NCBI GenBank assembly: GCA_041497995.1
Contig: JBGQHM010000084.1
Location: 1-19,006, forward strand
Source: DATKMS01 sp041497995
GTDB taxonomy: Bacteria; Desulfobacterota; Binatia; HRBIN30
Length of the DNA: 19,006 nucleotides
Direction: 5' to 3'
Each line of letters opens with the position of its first letter. Within the stretch, counting starts at the first letter, position 1. The position numbers and the translations under genes were made by a program. The notes under the pieces are model-generated. The model was not told the origin of the DNA. It did not search any database and worked only from the letters and a program-made list of their open reading frames with translations. Positions 7,074 to 16,094 of the stretch are shown piece after piece.

Positions 7074-8957
7074 ATGGGACCGTTCTCGAACTGCTTTGAC
7101 GTTATCGTCGTGGGCGCAGGCCATGCCGGCATCGAGGCCGCGCTGGCCGCAGCTCGCATGGGCTGCGACACGCTGATGATCACGCTGAACCTCGACCACA
7201 TCGGGCAGATGTCCTGCAATCCGGCGATCGGCGGTATCGGCAAGGGACATCTAGTCAAAGAGATCGACGCGCTCGGTGGCGAGATGGCACGGGCCATTGA
7301 CGAGACCGGCATTCAGTTCCGTCAGCTCAACACGCGGAAGGGCCCGGCAGTGCGCGCCTCGCGGGCACAGGCTGACAAAGCGCTGTATCGCCAGCGCATG
7401 AAGCACCGCCTCGAGTCGGCGCCCGGTCTGACGCTCTACCAAGGCAGTGTGGAGGGGTTGCTCATCAGCGACGGCGCGGTCCACGGCGTGCACACCCAGA
7501 TGGGCGAAACCATCGAAGGCCGTGCTGTGATCCTGACCACCGGGACGTTCTTGAACGGCCTGGTACACATCGGCGAGAAGAACATGGCCGCCGGGCGCGC
7601 CGGAGATTTCGCGTCCACGGGTCTCAGCGAGCAGCTCGCTACATTGGGCTTCCGGGTCGGCCGTTTGAAGACGGGGACCTGCCCACGGCTCGATAGCCGG
7701 ACGATCGATTACAGCGCGCTAGAAGCGCAGCCCGGCGACGATCCTCCCCTGCCGTTTTCGTTCTCAACCACGCGCATCACACAGACGCAGATTCCTTGCC
7801 ACATCACGTACACCACCGGCCGTACTCACGAGATCATTCGCGGCGCGCTCGATCGCTCTCCGTTGTACGCGGGCCGCATCCAGGGCCGCGGGCCCCGGTA
7901 TTGCCCATCGATCGAGGACAAGGTCGTGCGCTTCGCCGACAAGGACCGCCACCAGATATTCTTGGAGCCGGAGGGCCGTAGTACGGTTGAGGTCTATCCC
8001 AACGGGCTCTCTACGAGCCTCCCGCTCGACGTGCAAATCGAGATGGTCCGCTCCATACCCGGACTCGAGCACTCCGCCATCATGCGGCCCGGCTACGCAA
8101 TCGAGTATGACTACGCCGATCCGACGCAGCTGCAGCCGTCGCTTGAGACCAAACTGGTGGGAGGCCTTTTCCACGCCGGCCAGATCAACGGCACGACTGG
8201 TTACGAGGAGGCGGCGGCGCAAGGGCTCATGGCAGGCATCAACGCGGTTCTGACACTTCGCGGCGAACCACCGCTGATCCTCAACCGTGATCAGGCCTAC
8301 ATTGGCGTACTTATCGATGATCTGGTGACCAAGGGTGTTGGTGGCGAGCCCTATCGGATGTTCACGTCGCGCGCTGAGTACCGGCTGCTGCTGCGCGAGG
8401 ACAACGCAGACCTGCGGCTCGCCGAGTTTGGCAAACGCGTCGGCGCTGTTGGCGAGGCAGAGTTCGAACGTACGCGCCGGAAGTCTGATCTGGTTCGCGG
8501 CGAGATCGCGCGTTTGGAGTCGACGGTAGTGGCCCCATCGACCGACGTGAACACACGGCTCCGTGCGCTGGGAACGACAGAGATCGCACAACCCGCCAGC
8601 CTGGCCCAACTGCTGCGTAGACCCGAACTGCCTTATGAAGCGGTTGCCGGGTTCCCAGGCGTTCAACGCCCGGCGGAACTACCAGCGGATGTCGTGGCGC
8701 AGGTGGAAGTGTCGCTCAAGTACGCTGGATACGTGAAACGCCAGAGCGATGCGGTCGATCGCTTCAAGCGCATGGAGCAGGCGCACATCCCTGACGATTT
8801 GGACTACGCTGCCGTGAAGGGTCTTTCGCGTGAAGCGAGTGAACGCCTCGCGCACATTCGGCCGCGCTCGCTCGGGCAGGCGGCGCGCGTGCCGGGCGTG
8901 ACCCCTGCCGCGCTCTCCCTCCTGTCAGTCCATCTCAAGCGGCATGGTGGGCACTGA
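7074..8957 (+). CDS. mnmG: tRNA uridine-5-carboxymethylaminomethyl(34) synthesis enzyme MnmG (GidA)
   Basis: MnmG is the FAD-dependent partner of MnmE in wobble-uridine modification. From the ATG at 7074 the product has 627 residues, the usual length. FDVIVVGAGHAGIEAALAAA is the FAD-binding Rossmann loop close to the N-terminus. MSCNPAIGGIGKGHLVKEID and GPRYCPSIEDKV carry the conserved cysteines. QINGTTGYEEAAAQGL and YIGVLIDDLVTKGV are further signatures, and the C-terminal helical domain ends with YAGYVKRQ and SREASERLAHIRP. An in-frame GTG at 7038 overlaps the mnmE stop and would add 12 residues, but five or six of them (LFHVKH) are simply parS translated. I therefore prefer 7074, although its AGAGG sits very close to the ATG. 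The 3' end overlaps rsmG by 14 bases. Confidence 0.96.
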   Translation: MGPFSNCFDVIVVGAGHAGIEAALAAARMGCDTLMITLNLDHIGQMSCNPAIGGIGKGHLVKEIDALGGEMARAIDETGIQFRQLNTRKGPAVRASRAQADKALYRQRMKHRLESAPGLTLYQGSVEGLLISDGAVHGVHTQMGETIEGRAVILTTGTFLNGLVHIGEKNMAAGRAGDFASTGLSEQLATLGFRVGRLKTGTCPRLDSRTIDYSALEAQPGDDPPLPFSFSTTRITQTQIPCHITYTTGRTHEIIRGALDRSPLYAGRIQGRGPRYCPSIEDKVVRFADKDRHQIFLEPEGRSTVEVYPNGLSTSLPLDVQIEMVRSIPGLEHSAIMRPGYAIEYDYADPTQLQPSLETKLVGGLFHAGQINGTTGYEEAAAQGLMAGINAVLTLRGEPPLILNRDQAYIGVLIDDLVTKGVGGEPYRMFTSRAEYRLLLREDNADLRLAEFGKRVGAVGEAEFERTRRKSDLVRGEIARLESTVVAPSTDVNTRLRALGTTEIAQPASLAQLLRRPELPYEAVAGFPGVQRPAELPADVVAQVEVSLKYAGYVKRQSDAVDRFKRMEQAHIPDDLDYAAVKGLSREASERLAHIRPRSLGQAARVPGVTPAALSLLSVHLKRHGGH

Positions 8958-9594
8958 CCTGCCGGGTACGCCTTCTGCGCTGCTTGCGGAGCTGATTCGC
9001 GAGGCAGCGGCGCGCAGCATCACCTTACCTGATGCCGCGACCGCTCGATTCCAAATCTACATTCAGACGTTGCTGCTGTGGCGCCGCCGGCTGTCGCTCA
9101 CGACCGCCGCGACGGCCGCGGAGATCGTTCGCTCGCACATTCTCGATTCCCTGATGCCGTGCCGGTTCATCCAACCGGAGATGCGGGTAGCGGACCTGGG
9201 GAGCGGCGCTGGCTTCCCTGGGATCCCGCTCGCAATCGTCTGCGAGCGCGCGCATATGTCGGTCGTGGAGTCGCGCCGAAAGAAGGCGAACTTTCTCCGC
9301 GAGGTGGTGCGGACAGCCGAGCTCGCCAACGTTGAGGTGATCGAGGAGCGTGCAGAAAGACTGGCAGGCCACCTGTGGGATGTCGTCGTCTCTCGCGCGG
9401 TGTGGGGGCTGGCGGACTTCCTCGCTGTTAGTGAGCGGCTCCTCCTGCACGGCGGTGTGGCGATCGCCATGAAGGGACCGAAAGGGGAGGCTGAAGCTAT
9501 CTCGTACACCGGACCATTGGCTAAGTCAGACGCGGTCGAGTATCAACTCCCAACTGGTGCTCATCACCGGCTCGTCGTTTACCGAAAACCCTGA
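8944..9594 (+). CDS. rsmG: 16S rRNA (guanine(527)-N7)-methyltransferase RsmG (GidB)
   Basis: RsmG methylates N7 of G527 in the 530 loop of 16S rRNA using S-adenosylmethionine; loss of it gives low-level streptomycin resistance in several bacteria. The 216-residue product has the expected class I methyltransferase fold. MRVADLGSGAGFPGIPLAIV is SAM motif I, VVESRRKKANFLREVV is the following acidic/basic segment, VVVSRAVWGLADFL corresponds to motif IV-V, and KGPKGEAE follows. The N-terminal helical part includes FQIYIQTLLLWRRRLSLTTA, which matches the family's W-N-x-x-x-NLT region in shape, although the usual Asn residues are replaced. The start overlaps mnmG by 14 bases, so the pair is probably coupled. 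Confidence 0.95.
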   Translation: MVGTDLPGTPSALLAELIREAAARSITLPDAATARFQIYIQTLLLWRRRLSLTTAATAAEIVRSHILDSLMPCRFIQPEMRVADLGSGAGFPGIPLAIVCERAHMSVVESRRKKANFLREVVRTAELANVEVIEERAERLAGHLWDVVVSRAVWGLADFLAVSERLLLHGGVAIAMKGPKGEAEAISYTGPLAKSDAVEYQLPTGAHHRLVVYRKP

Positions 9595-9618
9595 ACCTTG
9601 CCGTTTCGAGCGGGTCCA

Positions 9619-9634
9619 TGTTTCACGTGAAACA
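9619..9634. promoter_or_regulatory. parS centromere site 2
   Basis: A second perfect copy of TGTTTCACGTGAAACA lies in the 104-bp gap between rsmG and parA, 65 bases upstream of the parA start. Besides acting as a centromere, ParB bound here could influence parAB transcription; that part is inference. No clear -35/-10 pair was recognised in the same gap. Confidence 0.95.
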
Positions 9635-9698
9635 CTTTCCACCCTCGCCGGCCTGTGGTACATCCATTCCACTTCCACGAATGGGGATGTAAGGGGCG

Positions 9699-10511
9699 GT
9701 GGGGCGCGTCATCTGCATTGCGAACCAAAAGGGCGGCGTTGGCAAGACGACAACCGCCGTCAACCTGTCAGCCTGCTTGAGCCTGGCGGGGCGGCCGACG
9801 CTGCTCATCGATATCGACCCCCAGGCGAGCGCGAGCAGCGGTGTTGGGATGGCCAAGGCGGACGGCTTACCGACCGCTTACGAGGTCGTCATGGGTGAGC
9901 AACCGGCAACCGCGGCCATTCGGCCGTCGTCCGTCGAGCTTCTCAGCGTACTGCCCTCTACGCGTGACCTCATCGGCGCAGAGATCGAGCTGGTACCGTT
10001 GATCGCGCGCGAACATCGCATGGCGGAAGCACTACGCGGTGTCCGCGATGCATACGACTACGTGATCATCGACTGTCCCCCGTCACTTGGCCTCTTGACC
10101 ATAAACGGTTTGACGGCAGCGGATTCCGTCCTGGTACCGTTGCAGTGCGAGTATTACGCGCTCGAAGGACTGAGCGCTTTGTTGGAAACTGTGGAGCTGA
10201 TTCGTCAGCGGCTCAATACGGCACTCGTCGTCGAGGGGTTGCTGCTGACGATGTTCGACACCCGCAATAGCCTCTGCCATCAGGTGGTCGAGGAGGTGCG
10301 CCGGCACTTTCCGCGGGAAGTCTTTGCAACCATCATCCCTCGGAACGTACGTCTCAGCGAATCGCCGAGCCACGGCCTGCCGGCAGTGGTATACGACCCG
10401 ACATCGCGGGGGGCGGAAGCGTACAAATCCTTGGCGCGCGAAATTCTCCAAGGAAATCGGAATGCTAAAGTACCTAGTGTGGAGGAGAACGAGGTCGGAG
10501 GAGGAGGATAG
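9699..10511 (+). CDS. parA: Chromosome-partitioning ATPase ParA (Soj)
   Basis: ParA is a Walker-type ATPase that binds nucleoid DNA non-specifically and segregates ParB-parS complexes. The 270-residue product is a short chromosomal-type ParA without an N-terminal DNA-binding domain. Residues 8-18 (ANQKGGVGKTT) hold the deviant Walker A motif with both lysines (K11 and K16). LLIDIDPQASASSG is Walker A', and YDYVIIDCPPSLGLLT is Walker B. The GTG at 9699 follows AAGGGG and puts the Walker loop at the usual place. The stop is two bases before parB, and the purine-rich end of parA supplies the parB ribosome binding site, so the two are co-translated. parS lies immediately upstream. Confidence 0.97.
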   Translation: MGRVICIANQKGGVGKTTTAVNLSACLSLAGRPTLLIDIDPQASASSGVGMAKADGLPTAYEVVMGEQPATAAIRPSSVELLSVLPSTRDLIGAEIELVPLIAREHRMAEALRGVRDAYDYVIIDCPPSLGLLTINGLTAADSVLVPLQCEYYALEGLSALLETVELIRQRLNTALVVEGLLLTMFDTRNSLCHQVVEEVRRHFPREVFATIIPRNVRLSESPSHGLPAVVYDPTSRGAEAYKSLAREILQGNRNAKVPSVEENEVGGGG

Positions 10512-10513
10512 CG

Positions 10514-11353
10514 ATGGAGCTAGCGAAGCGACGAGCCTTGGGTAGAGGCCTCGGGGCCCTGATTCCCAGCAGTTATCCGGAGCAGAGGGCCGATCCCTCA
10601 TCCGTTCCGCTGTCGGCAATCCAACCCAATCCCCTGCAGCCCCGGCAGGAGTTTGCGCCAGGTGCCATCGAAGAACTGGCACAGTCAATTCGGCAAAAGG
10701 GTATTCTCCAACCGCTCCTCGTACGCCGGGTCGGCAGTGGCTACGAGCTCATCGCCGGAGAGCGCCGCTTGCGGGCTGCGCAGCGGCTCGGCTTGGAAGA
10801 GGTGCCGATCACTATCCGGAACTGCACCGACGGTGAAATGCTGGAGTTAGCGCTGATCGAGAACATCCAGCGCGAGGACCTCAATCCACTGGAAGAAGCC
10901 CGTGCGTATCGACGCCTCGGCGAAGAGTTCAACCTCACGCAAGACGAGATCGCCAAGCGCGTTGGGAAGGATAGGTCGACGGTCGCCAACACCCTGCGAC
11001 TCCTGCAGCTCCCGCAGGAAGTGCAGCGCCAGATCGAGCGCGGCGCGCTGTCGGCTGGGCACGCCCGCGCGCTCGTCAACGCTGGATCAGAGGCAGCAAA
11101 GATCAAGTTGGCGCATGAGGTCATTGCCCGGCGGCTGACGGTTCGCGAGACAGAGAAACTGGCCAAGCGCCAATTGCGCCCGATAGTAGACGTCGAGCTG
11201 CGCGCCGCCGAGCATCGCCTGACGGAGGCGTTGGGGACTCGCGTGCGGCTGCACACCCGGCGCGGCGGTGCAGGCAAGATCGAGATCGAGTACTACTCGT
11301 TGGAAGCGCTCAACGCACTGATCGATCGTCTCAGCGCCCCGACTGCCGGCTAA
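10514..11353 (+). CDS. parB: Chromosome-partitioning protein ParB (Spo0J), CTP-dependent parS-binding clamp
   Basis: The 279-residue product contains every expected element. The N-terminal RRALGRGLGALIPS is the peptide that stimulates the ParA ATPase. The N-terminal domain includes GERRLRAAQ at 82-90, the CTP-binding arginine patch, and ENIQREDLNPLEEA at 116-129. The helix-turn-helix DEIAKRVGKDRSTVANTLRLL follows at about 144-164 and recognises parS. A C-terminal dimerisation segment (about 235-275) ends the protein. A strong ribosome binding site, AGGAGG at 10502-10507, lies six bases before the ATG. It forms one unit with parA. A strong promoter follows within 17 bases of its stop, so the bactofilin gene is at least partly uncoupled. 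Confidence 0.97.
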   Translation: MELAKRRALGRGLGALIPSSYPEQRADPSSVPLSAIQPNPLQPRQEFAPGAIEELAQSIRQKGILQPLLVRRVGSGYELIAGERRLRAAQRLGLEEVPITIRNCTDGEMLELALIENIQREDLNPLEEARAYRRLGEEFNLTQDEIAKRVGKDRSTVANTLRLLQLPQEVQRQIERGALSAGHARALVNAGSEAAKIKLAHEVIARRLTVRETEKLAKRQLRPIVDVELRAAEHRLTEALGTRVRLHTRRGGAGKIEIEYYSLEALNALIDRLSAPTAG

Positions 11354-11369
11354 AAGGTGAACGAAAACT

Positions 11370-11398
11370 TTGACAACCGTAGGGGCGGATGTTATAAG
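11370..11398 (+). promoter_or_regulatory. Strong predicted sigma70 promoter for the bactofilin gene (and possibly atp genes)
   Basis: TTGACA at 11370-11375 is a perfect -35 box. After exactly 17 bases comes TATAAG at 11393-11398, five of six for the -10 box. This is the best promoter match in the window. It starts 17 bases after the parB stop and lies about 40 bases before the bactofilin ATG, leaving room for a short leader with the GGGGGGA ribosome binding site. The first T of the -35 box also begins an in-frame TTG, which is therefore unlikely to be a translation start. Confidence 0.75.
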
Positions 11399-11438
11399 CG
11401 CCGCGCCTTTAATCCACCAACGAACGGGGGGGACGAGC

Positions 11439-11960
11439 ATGGCCTTATTCGGGAAGGACGAAAAGGGGCAGCGCCCTGAAGCTCCACGGTCATCGATCAC
11501 GAGTACACCGGAGTACTCGATGGACAGCCCAAGAAGCGAGGAAGGGGTCCAGGCCCACCTCGGTAAAGGAAGCCGTGTGGAGGGCAAGCTGACCTTCGAA
11601 GGCAGCGTGAAGATCGACGGGTACGTCGAGGGCGAGATCCTGGCGCAGCATGCAGTCATCGTCGGCGAGACTGCGGTGATCAACGCGCAGGTCAACGCCG
11701 AGACCGTGGTCGTGAAGGGGAAGGTCACAGGGGACATCACCGCCCGGAAGCAGGTGGAGCTGCGTGGTCCCGCCAAGCTGACCGGCAACATCACGACGCC
11801 GAGCCTAGTGATTCACGAGGGCGTACTGTTCGAGGGGCACTGTTCGATGGGTGGGGCGGAAAACAAGGCAGACAAGACGGACAGGAAGGTGGCCCTGTTT
11901 CCAAAGGAGGAGCTGCGCAACACAAGTACTGTGCGGATGCCATCCGAGGCGGCCAAATAG
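11439..11960 (+). CDS. Bactofilin family cytoskeletal protein
   Basis: Bactofilins polymerise without nucleotide into filaments of a right-handed beta-helix and position cell-envelope or chromosome-segregation factors. From the ATG at 11439 the product has 173 residues. It has a charged, disordered N-terminus (about 1-40), then the bactofilin core (about 42-140) with short repeating beta-strand turns: GSRVEGKLTFEGSVKIDGYVE, HAVIVGETAVINAQVN, VVKGKVTGDITARKQVEL and KLTGNITTPSLVIHEGVLFEG. A polar C-terminal tail follows. No membrane segment is present. The ATG follows GGGGGGA and lies downstream of the TTGACA/TATAAG promoter, which rules against the in-frame TTG at 11370. It sits between parB and the ATP synthase genes. 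In Myxococcus, bactofilins are known to organise the ParABS machinery, so a link to parAB here is plausible but not shown. Confidence 0.93.
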   Translation: MALFGKDEKGQRPEAPRSSITSTPEYSMDSPRSEEGVQAHLGKGSRVEGKLTFEGSVKIDGYVEGEILAQHAVIVGETAVINAQVNAETVVVKGKVTGDITARKQVELRGPAKLTGNITTPSLVIHEGVLFEGHCSMGGAENKADKTDRKVALFPKEELRNTSTVRMPSEAAK

Positions 11961-12012
11961 GCAGCACGTCTCCATATAGCTGGTAAACCGTTCCCCCGGG
12001 CCCCTTCCGGTA

Positions 12013-12048
12013 GCGCGCACCGCGCGCGTCCACTGCCTGCAGTCAGGC
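12013..12048 (+). other. Two adjacent short hairpins between the bactofilin gene and the atp genes
   Basis: GCGCGC-ACC-GCGCGC (12013-12027) is followed by GCCTG-CAGT-CAGGC (12035-12048). Both are perfect short stems within the 133-bp gap. No T-run follows, so an intrinsic terminator is not supported. They may be leader structure or chance in GC-rich DNA. No convincing promoter was found in this gap. Confidence 0.35.
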
Positions 12049-12093
12049 GCCAGCCGCGGTGCGTCATAACACACTTCCAAACACGACGAACAC

Positions 12094-12528
12094 ATGTTGA
12101 CCTTTCCACCAGATTTTTCGTTTGTCATCCAGATCGTCTCATTCTTCATTCTGTGGGCAGGTCTGAAGCGCTTGCTCTTCGATCCCGTGCTACAGGTACT
12201 CGAGCAACGCGAAGCGCGCACCGCGGGTGCCCGCCACGCTGCCGCGGAGATGAATGCGGCCGCACAGGTGTCGCAAGCGGAGTACGAGCGCCGCATGCAC
12301 GACGTGCGGCTGACGCTGTCTGCGGAAGGCGATGCCACCCGCAATGCGAACCAAGCCGAGGGGCAACGACTGCTGTCCGAGACGCGCGCCCAAGCCAGCA
12401 CGCAGCTGTCGCAGTTGCGTGACAGCCTGCGCCGCCAGGCGGATGAAGCGCGGCCGGCGTTGACGGTGGAAGCCCGTGACTTGGCCAGCCGCATTCTGGA
12501 GCGTGTCGTTGGGAGGCCGCTGCGATGA
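12094..12528 (+). CDS. atpX: ATP synthase F0 subunit b' (AtpF-like, first copy)
   Basis: The 144-residue product has one membrane helix near the N-terminus (about residues 9-28, FVIQIVSFFILWAGLKRLLF), then FDPVLQVLEQREARTAGA and a long charged, Ala/Gln/Arg-rich coiled-coil to the end. This is the plan of a b-type stator stalk subunit that anchors F1 to the membrane and resists rotation. Being shorter than the following b gene and placed first, it corresponds to the b' subunit found in deltaproteobacteria, alphaproteobacteria, cyanobacteria and plastids. Assignment as b' rather than b rests on position and length, because the two are weakly conserved. Its stop overlaps the atpF start (ATGA). 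No good ribosome binding site is visible before the ATG. Confidence 0.88.
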   Translation: MLTFPPDFSFVIQIVSFFILWAGLKRLLFDPVLQVLEQREARTAGARHAAAEMNAAAQVSQAEYERRMHDVRLTLSAEGDATRNANQAEGQRLLSETRAQASTQLSQLRDSLRRQADEARPALTVEARDLASRILERVVGRPLR

Positions 12529-13097
12529 GTACGCGCCGGATCGCCTTCGGCCTCGCGCCCGTGCTCATTCACGTGCAGCGTGCGCTAGCCAGCGAGGAGG
12601 CGCACGGGCACGAAGCCGGCGGAATTCCGTGGGGCTCCCTGCTCTTTTCAGCGATCAACCTCGCCATCTTCATTTGGGTGCTCGCCCGCTTCGTCATGCC
12701 CGCGGTGCGCCAGTGGGTGCACCAGCGTCGCGATCAGATCGTCAACGACCTCGCCGACGCTGCAGCCGCCAAGGCGGCAGCCGAGCGCCTGCGCGCCGAA
12801 TGGGAGGCCCGCCTCGCCGACCTCGAGCGCACCACTGCCGAGCTGCGTGCACAGGCGCAACAGGACGCCGAACGCGAGCGCGAACGTATCCTCGCCGCTG
12901 CACGGGCCGCTGCGGACGCCATCCGCAAGGATGCCGAACGCGCGGCCGCCTACGAGATCCGCCGCACGCAGCAACAACTCCGCGCCGAGCTCGTGCGTCA
13001 AGCGGTCAGTCTGGCCGAAGACGCCACACGCGCCCAATGGACGGCGGCCGATCAGCAACGCTTCATCGCTGATTTCTTGAAACAGGTGGGACAATGA
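12525..13097 (+). CDS. atpF: ATP synthase F0 subunit b
   Basis: The 190-residue second stator subunit has a signal-like N-terminus (about 1-22, hydrophobic, ending ALA) and a short His/Glu/Gly-rich stretch (EEAHGHEAGG). One membrane helix follows at about 38-60 (SLLFSAINLAIFIWVLARFVMPAV), then a long alanine/arginine/glutamate coiled-coil to the C-terminus. The N-terminal extension resembles b subunits with cleavable leaders in other deltaproteobacteria; whether it is cleaved cannot be told here. It would form the b/b' heterodimer that links the a subunit to delta and alpha. It overlaps both neighbours by ATGA (12525-12528 and 13094-13097), which suggests coupled translation at similar levels. 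Confidence 0.92.
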   Translation: MSTRRIAFGLAPVLIHVQRALASEEAHGHEAGGIPWGSLLFSAINLAIFIWVLARFVMPAVRQWVHQRRDQIVNDLADAAAAKAAAERLRAEWEARLADLERTTAELRAQAQQDAERERERILAAARAAADAIRKDAERAAAYEIRRTQQQLRAELVRQAVSLAEDATRAQWTAADQQRFIADFLKQVGQ

Positions 13098-13639
13098 GCG
13101 CTGCGGTGGGGCGTCGCTACGCGAAAGCCTTGTTCGCACTGGCGAAGGAGGGCGGCGTCTTGCAACCGGCGGCGGACGAGCTGGCGCGGGTGGCCGCGGT
13201 CGCGACCGACGTGAGCGTTGGCCCGGTGTTGCGGAGCCCGCTGCTCTCGCCCACGCGGCGCGCCGAGTTGGCGCAGATGCTGAGTCGCGAGCTGGCACTG
13301 TCGGACCTGCTCGCGCGCTTTCTCCAACTCCTTGCCGATCACCAACGTCTCGGTGAGTTGCCGGCGATTGCCGACCGCTATCAGCAACTACTGGACACCG
13401 AGCTCGGACGGGTTCGGCTCACTATCCGCAGCGCCAACCCGCTCGACGGTCAGCAGGAAGCGGACATCATCGCGGTCTTTGCGCGACTCACCCGGAAGCA
13501 GGTGATTCCCCGGGTTGTGGTCGATGCGGAGTTGCTTGGTGGAGTAATTGTCGAGGTGGAAGGTAAAGTGTATGATGGTAGTGTCCGTACACAACTTGAG
13601 AGTTTATCCAAGGAACTGAGCGGAGCTGCTTCGCTCTAG
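13094..13639 (+). CDS. atpH: ATP synthase F1 subunit delta (OSCP)
   Basis: Delta joins the top of F1 to the b-stalk. The 181-residue product has the family's N-terminal helical bundle (VGRRYAKALFALAKEGGVL, with the typical RYA-ALF pattern). A middle region runs LLARFLQLLADHQRLGELPAIADRYQQLLD. The C-terminal part contains LTRKQVIPRVVVDAELLGGVIVEVEGKVYDGSVRTQLESL, matching the conserved G-G-hydrophobic-DGSV-QLE ending. Its ATG overlaps the atpF stop, and atpA begins 16 bases after its own stop. Length and motifs are ordinary. Confidence 0.96.
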   Translation: MSAAVGRRYAKALFALAKEGGVLQPAADELARVAAVATDVSVGPVLRSPLLSPTRRAELAQMLSRELALSDLLARFLQLLADHQRLGELPAIADRYQQLLDTELGRVRLTIRSANPLDGQQEADIIAVFARLTRKQVIPRVVVDAELLGGVIVEVEGKVYDGSVRTQLESLSKELSGAASL

Positions 13640-13655
13640 AAGGACCCCGAACGAC

Positions 13656-15164
<1,509 letters not shown>

Positions 15165-15195
15165 TGCACGCTGAGCCCTCGACCCCTGCGACGCC

Positions 15196-16053
15196 ATGGC
15201 CAGCCTGAAAATCATCCGCAAGCGCATCTCCTCGGTGAAGAGCACCCAGAAGATCACCAAGGCGATGAAGATGGTCTCCGCCGCCAAGCTGCGACGCGCG
15301 CAGGAGGCAGCGACTGCGGCGCGACCCTACGCCGAGAAGCTCACCGCCCTGCTGCACAACGTCGCAGCGCGGGTCAGCGACAGCACCCATCCGCTGCTGC
15401 AGACGCGTGAGGAACGCTCGATCCACGCCCTGCTGGTGACCGCCGACCGCGGTTTGTGTGGCGGCTACAACACCAACCTCATTCGCAAGGCGGAAGCTCT
15501 CGTGCAGGAGCGCGGACGCGACCACGTGCGCTTCACGATCGTCGGCCGGCGAGGCTTCGACTACTTCAAGAAACGCGACGTCACCATCGTCGACAAGCAC
15601 ATCAATCTGTTCGGCGGCCCGGGCGACGCGCTAGCGCGCAGCATCGCGGAACAGCTGGCGCGCGAGTTCGCCGACGGCACTACCGACGGTGTCTACCTGA
15701 TCTACAGTCGGTTCCGTTCGGCCCTGGTGCAGATCCCAACCGTCGAACAGCTCCTGCCGATCACCACGGAGCCGGCCACTGGGGCGGACGCGATCGACTA
15801 TCTGTACGAGCCAAATGCGGCAGATCTACTGGATCGCCTGCTCCGCCAATATGTCACGGTCCTTATTCACCGCGCCTTCCTCGAAGCCACCGCCAGCGAG
15901 CACGGTGCGCGCATGACCGCCATGGAAAGCGCCACCAGCAACGCCTCGGACATGATCGATAGCCTGACGCTCGCCATGAATCGCGCGCGCCAGGCCACCA
16001 TCACTAAAGAGCTGATGGAGATCGTCGGCGGCGCCGAGGCGCTCAAAGGATAG
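15196..16053 (+). CDS. atpG: ATP synthase F1 subunit gamma
   Basis: Gamma is the central rotor shaft. The 285-residue product has the two conserved terminal helices that form the coiled coil: SLKIIRKRISSVKSTQKITK followed by AMKMVSAAKLRRAQ at the N-terminus, and MTAMESATSNASDMID with ARQATITKELMEIVGGAEAL at the C-terminus. The Rossmann-like middle domain includes LLVTADRGLCGGYNTNLIRKA, a strong family signature. The start is the first ATG of the conserved N-terminus, 31 bases after atpA, without a clear Shine-Dalgarno sequence. It is followed by an unusually long 213-bp gap before atpD that contains an inverted repeat. Confidence 0.97.
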   Translation: MASLKIIRKRISSVKSTQKITKAMKMVSAAKLRRAQEAATAARPYAEKLTALLHNVAARVSDSTHPLLQTREERSIHALLVTADRGLCGGYNTNLIRKAEALVQERGRDHVRFTIVGRRGFDYFKKRDVTIVDKHINLFGGPGDALARSIAEQLAREFADGTTDGVYLIYSRFRSALVQIPTVEQLLPITTEPATGADAIDYLYEPNAADLLDRLLRQYVTVLIHRAFLEATASEHGARMTAMESATSNASDMIDSLTLAMNRARQATITKELMEIVGGAEALKG

Positions 16054-16094
16054 TGCGTGGTGACCTGTCTCTCAAATTCGATGAACAAGGATGC

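Noticed and set aside
7764..8666. 300-codon minus-strand open frame opposite mnmG
   Set aside because: Shadow of the conserved mnmG sequence, with no independent evidence.
8822..8837. Degenerate parS-like sequence (12 of 16) near the end of mnmG
   Set aside because: Four mismatches spread over both halves, inside a conserved coding segment; the two intergenic sites are perfect, so this is likely chance.
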